This document shows, one piece after another, positions 62,801 to 64,000 of a stretch of DNA of 64,000 nt (position 1 is the stretch's first letter; each line of letters opens with the position of its first letter). The position numbers and the translations under genes were made by a program. The notes beneath the pieces are model-generated. The model did no database searches, was not told the origin of the DNA, and saw only the letters and a list, made by a program, of their open reading frames with translations. Source of the DNA: Streptomyces poriferorum. GTDB lineage: Bacteria; Actinomycetota; Actinomycetes; Streptomycetales; Streptomycetaceae. Where the stretch lies: the NCBI RefSeq assembly GCF_019399235.1, contig NZ_JAELVH010000001.1, positions 1-64,000 of the forward strand, in the 5' to 3' direction.

Positions 62801-64000
62801 CGCGAGGACGCCGAGCCGCTCCCCATCACGGGCCGAGAGGACGACTGCTTGGGGTCCGGGTCGTCCGGCGGCCCGCGCACCGATCGGCGCTTGTTCCAGT
62901 ACCGCGTGCGCGTTGGTGCCGCCGATCCCGAAGGAGCTCAATCCGGCCCGCGCGGGCTCGTCGCCGTCCAGCGGCAGATTCCGGTCGGCCACGAAGAACG
63001 GCGACTCGTCCCACTCGATCTCCGAGCTCGGCACGTCGCAGTGCAGGGTCCGCGGAACCTCGCGGTGCCGCAGGGCCAGGGCCACCTTGATGAGGCCGGC
63101 GATCCCCGCGGCCGCGTCCAGGTGGCCGATGTTGCTCTTGACCGAGCCGATGCCGCAGTACTGGCTGCGTGCCGTGTGATGCCGGTACGCCTCGGTCAGA
63201 GCCGCAACCTCGATGGGATCGCCGAGCCTCGTGCCCGTGCCGTGCGCTTCGACGTAGCTGATCGTCGACGGGTCCACGCCCGCCTTGTCCAGCGCCTTGC
63301 GGATCACCTCGGTCTGGCCGCGCATACCGGGCGCGTAGAAGCCTGCCTTGTCGCCGCCGTCGTTGTTCACCGCGACGCCCCGGATCAGGCAGTAGATGTG
63401 GTCTCCGGCAGCGATCGCCTCACTGGCGCGCTTGAGGACGACCACGCCGACACCTTCACCGCCGGACATGCCGTCGGCGCCGTCGGCGAACGCGCGGCTG
63501 CGCCCGTCGCTCGAGAAGTTCAGGCCCGGCTGGTGCACGTATCCCAGCTCCCCCGCGGAGAACAGGCTGGCCGCGCCGACGATCGCCTGGTCCGCGTCGC
63601 CGGCCAGGAGTCCCTGACAGGCGACGTGCACCGCGCTCAGCGCCGAGGAGCAGTTGGTGCTCACCGCCATGCTGGGGCCACGCAGGCCCAGCTTCGTGGA
63701 AATCATCGTGGGTACCGTGCCGCCTTGCGCGAACAGCCAGGCGGCGTAGGTCTCAGAGCTCTCCAGGACCCGTGGGCCCGACGCGTTCGCCATCAGAGCC
63801 GGGAGCAGGGCCTGGTAGAAGTTCGTGCTGGTGGACGTGGTGACGCTGGTCTCGGGAACGTCCTCCGGGCGGTAACCGGCATCCTCCAGCGCCTGCCACG
63901 CGTGCTGCAACAGCAAGCGCGCCTGTGGGTCCATGAACTCGGCGTCGCGGGGGGAGATGTCGAAGAACGCCGCGTCGAACTCCGCCCTGCCGTCCACGAC
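56840..64000 (-). CDS. AT-less type I PKS, partial: KS-cMT-ACP / KS-DH-KR
   Basis: The visible 2386 or so residues begin inside a KS and run to a stop at 56840; the 5' part lies beyond the right edge. First visible module: KS with VSTNCSSALS (Cys present, usual Ala replaced by Asn), HGTGT and NIGH; a long trans-AT-style post-KS linker; a C-methyltransferase (LEIGAGTG, YCYTDISK, ANNVLHATRD); ACP (DYGLDSL). Second: KS (DTACSSS, HGTGT, SIGH), DH (HQVQGTGIAP, DSAMQ), KR (GGAGALG; SS and QANYAAA catalytic residues) and no ACP before the C-terminus. The missing cMT-ACP is the N-terminus of the next protein. No AT domain is present, so extender units must come from a free acyltransferase. Confidence 0.92.
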   Translation of the reverse strand, partial: VVDGRAEFDAAFFDISPRDAEFMDPQARLLLQHAWQALEDAGYRPEDVPETSVTTSTSTNFYQALLPALMANASGPRVLESSETYAAWLFAQGGTVPTMISTKLGLRGPSMAVSTNCSSALSAVHVACQGLLAGDADQAIVGAASLFSAGELGYVHQPGLNFSSDGRSRAFADGADGMSGGEGVGVVVLKRASEAIAAGDHIYCLIRGVAVNNDGGDKAGFYAPGMRGQTEVIRKALDKAGVDPSTISYVEAHGTGTRLGDPIEVAALTEAYRHHTARSQYCGIGSVKSNIGHLDAAAGIAGLIKVALALRHREVPRTLHCDVPSSEIEWDESPFFVADRNLPLDGDEPARAGLSSFGIGGTNAHAVLEQAPIGARAAGRPGPQAVVLSARDGERLGVLARQLLEFLPGYRDAQGDLASLAYTLQVGRRAMTERVVFVANDVDGLIATLQEYVERGARGAVFEGTARRPEDQLLGLFDRPGELRDVVAGWLEHGKWDRIAPLWVNGIDVEWHAYHGTNPPVRVSLPAYPFAAKRFWPTAEAVSVSRATEPLDAASSLVAAAGPESVEAFLSGRTSATDEMDSLSRPLVLAQLVAAGLFHAPVRRDLSGLGDLIGQGITPSFAQWLDRTVTVLLSHGELVREGEFVAPGKSAPDLEQSWRAWRAWKDAHAGDPELAAKTGLTERMIEALPAILSGRTKATAVMFPGGSFELVEPAYRGNATADYFNDVTAGAVRAEVDARRRAGIRLLEIGAGTGSTSERVFARLTGRDLAEYCYTDISKAFLIDAERRFAGHVPYLSFTTFDAEREPGAQGLAVGGYDIVIANNVLHATRDIVQAVRHARALLRPGGVLVLNELARNDWWSHLTFGLLEGWWRPTDGRRIQGGPALSSDSWREVLRECGFDTVELLAEPARVLGQQVILARAGSRREPRPAAPGSVEDHVRATVERILSETLKLTADELAADKPFADYGLDSLTGVSLVQRLNESLSTGLDPSVLFENPSIKRLTRFILDEEGAAIVAAVPEPSVAVSGLSAIPGPSAVSEQSAASGPSAVSGPRAVSGPSGGGREPVAIVGMSGRFPGARDADEFWDLMASGRDAVSKVSRWDLASLGSVCLDGGLLDGVDEFDPLFFGISGAEAVYMEPQQRLFLQEAWRALEDAGHAGESLDRDRCGVYVGCAAGDYLDLTVPADYPGQALWGNMNSLVPSRIAYYLDLHGPAIAVDTACSSSLVSLYLACQALWAGEVTTAIAGGVYVQNSPRLYLAASRAGMLSPAGRCRSFDQAADGFVPAEGVGALILKRLSDAEADGDHIHGVIRGIGINHNGTTNGIAAPNGTSQEKLIRQIYQDFGIDPAGIGLVEAHGTGTKLGDPVEFRALDRAFRGFTDAERFCSLGSTKASIGHAQAAAGVIGVIKSLLAMRHEMIPGLPHHTETNSSVTLAGSPFFVHTEPRRWDVPDGGRRRAAITSLGASGTNAHAVIEQASKPPTPPRSRQDGARLIALSAATEQALREQVARLARHCREHPDLDAGEVSHTLLLGRRHLRHRWARVVGDVAELENQCTAWLSGQDSPAQRADARLQALTQQFLDGEAPDFAELFRDRRYRRVPLPGYPFERERYALPARAAADDRPRRDGVVLTGDEFYLREHQVQGTGIAPGAMYLQWVAATARRTASDAVRMDDIVFLRPLAVPGVPRALEVALRADGDVTRFSVSSAESAGDEPVLHCQGEVSVAEPTAAQKLDLPALLRDFRSTGFDPLRFYAEWRDRGIDYGPTFQGVVAVHRSDNAVLAELRLPGAASGTMDGLVPHPALVDSAMQCMRLLDGGDQAGLVFAIKSAEVLAPCATTMWALVRRAEDTRGAERIDIDLATDDGTVCLRLRGIAGRRAEQTQDPADGGAVTLLPVWDPLRQTESTRWPRSSETVGIIAPPGQARDVLLARCPGAHVVADPSQSTYDDLEKSVRSVPELDHLIWVAPSAVDDRSGARVVEGQSSGSLHAFRTVKALLAAGYGDRSLGLTLITERAHAVQEAEVVDPAHAGVAGLAGSAAKEYPNWRVRVADVEDYDASSLTAVLDLAADPDGNLRIHRDGRWHGQRLMTVQPASPTSSRLRRGGTYVIIGGAGALGTAISEYLIRRYRAQVVWLGRRPRDARVEAAIAQSTGADGPAPLYLQSDATDLASLRAAKDEIVRRFGAVHGVIHSGLVFSGASLARMSEAQFEDVLRGKVDASVRCMQVFGGESLDFALFLSSINSYLKAIKQANYAAACTFLDSFAPTLQRHYGAAGKVLNLGYCFNNAPTEGERGALVGAQAPLIQPDELTAAIERLCAGPVSRLTLMKFGPELNNRGIVLGDDEVILPTAVQPDAVPADAQEPATAPGAELGRLRARTAELTALAI
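60820..60935 (-). repeat. imperfect Ser-Gly-Pro linker repeat in PKS gene
   Basis: Between an ACP and the next KS the protein reads as repeated SGPSAVS-like units (SAIPGPSAVSEQSAASGPS and on). The DNA shows an imperfect period of about 18-24 bases. It is a flexible interdomain linker. Confidence 0.6.

Noticed and set aside
1-64000. Transposases, integrases, tRNA genes, CRISPR arrays or phage genes that would mark a mobile island.
   Set aside because: None seen on either strand. The repeats found are internal to NRPS and PKS genes.

Overview
The window is high-GC DNA with strong third-position GC bias, actinomycete ribosome-binding sites and many translationally coupled ATGA/GTGA/TGATG junctions. 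It fits a Streptomyces- or Kitasatospora-type actinomycete. I see no tRNA, rRNA, CRISPR array, insertion sequence or phage gene.

Layout. (1) 1-715: the 3' part of an alpha/beta hydrolase gene, cut by the left edge. (2) 875-6113, minus strand: a four-gene peptide/nickel-type ABC importer (lipoprotein, permease, fused permease-ATPase, ATPase). (3) 6144-6640: a gene-free regulatory stretch with palindromes. (4) 6641-36819, plus strand: a DUF5132-like small protein, an ABC exporter with an N-terminal HMA-like domain, an NRPS of about 8001 residues, MbtH, a cytochrome P450, an SRPBCC protein, a 66-residue protein and an EF-hand protein. (5) 36831-36876: a hairpin where two convergent blocks meet. 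(6) 37014-64000, minus strand: a polyketide block read from the right edge leftwards. It holds three modular PKS genes (the first cut by the window edge), a KAS III-like enzyme, a free acyltransferase-ACP protein, an MfnB-like furan synthase, an aldehyde dehydrogenase, an alcohol dehydrogenase and an O-methyltransferase.

The NRPS has seven modules and one thioesterase, with no epimerase domain. Pocket residues aligned by eye give: ? - Thr - ? - Pro-like - Phe - N-methyl-Tyr - Val-like. A Thr followed by X, a Pro-derived residue, Phe, N-Me-Tyr and a branched residue, released by a thioesterase, is the residue order of the Ahp-cyclodepsipeptides (cyanopeptolin type), which are serine-protease inhibitors. 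The adjacent P450 is then the natural candidate to oxidise the Pro position to Ahp. This product assignment is inference from residue order.

The PKS block is a mosaic. The 52313-43938 protein has a cis-AT loading module (KS with Cys replaced by Ser, methylmalonyl-type AT). Its next module carries a wrecked AT and a gutted ER. The other two PKS proteins have no AT domains and use C-methyltransferase domains in trans-AT style. A separate malonyl-type AT-ACP fusion lies in the same operon. One module is split across two proteins, one KS has HGMSS in place of HGTGT, and the PKS thioesterase uses Cys in place of Ser. An enzyme of methanofuran biosynthesis (MfnB type), followed by two oxidoreductases, suggests that a 2,4-disubstituted furan unit is made for this pathway. 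I recognise no known product for it, and it is the best candidate here for an undescribed system. Whether the NRPS and PKS blocks make one compound or two cannot be told from the sequence.
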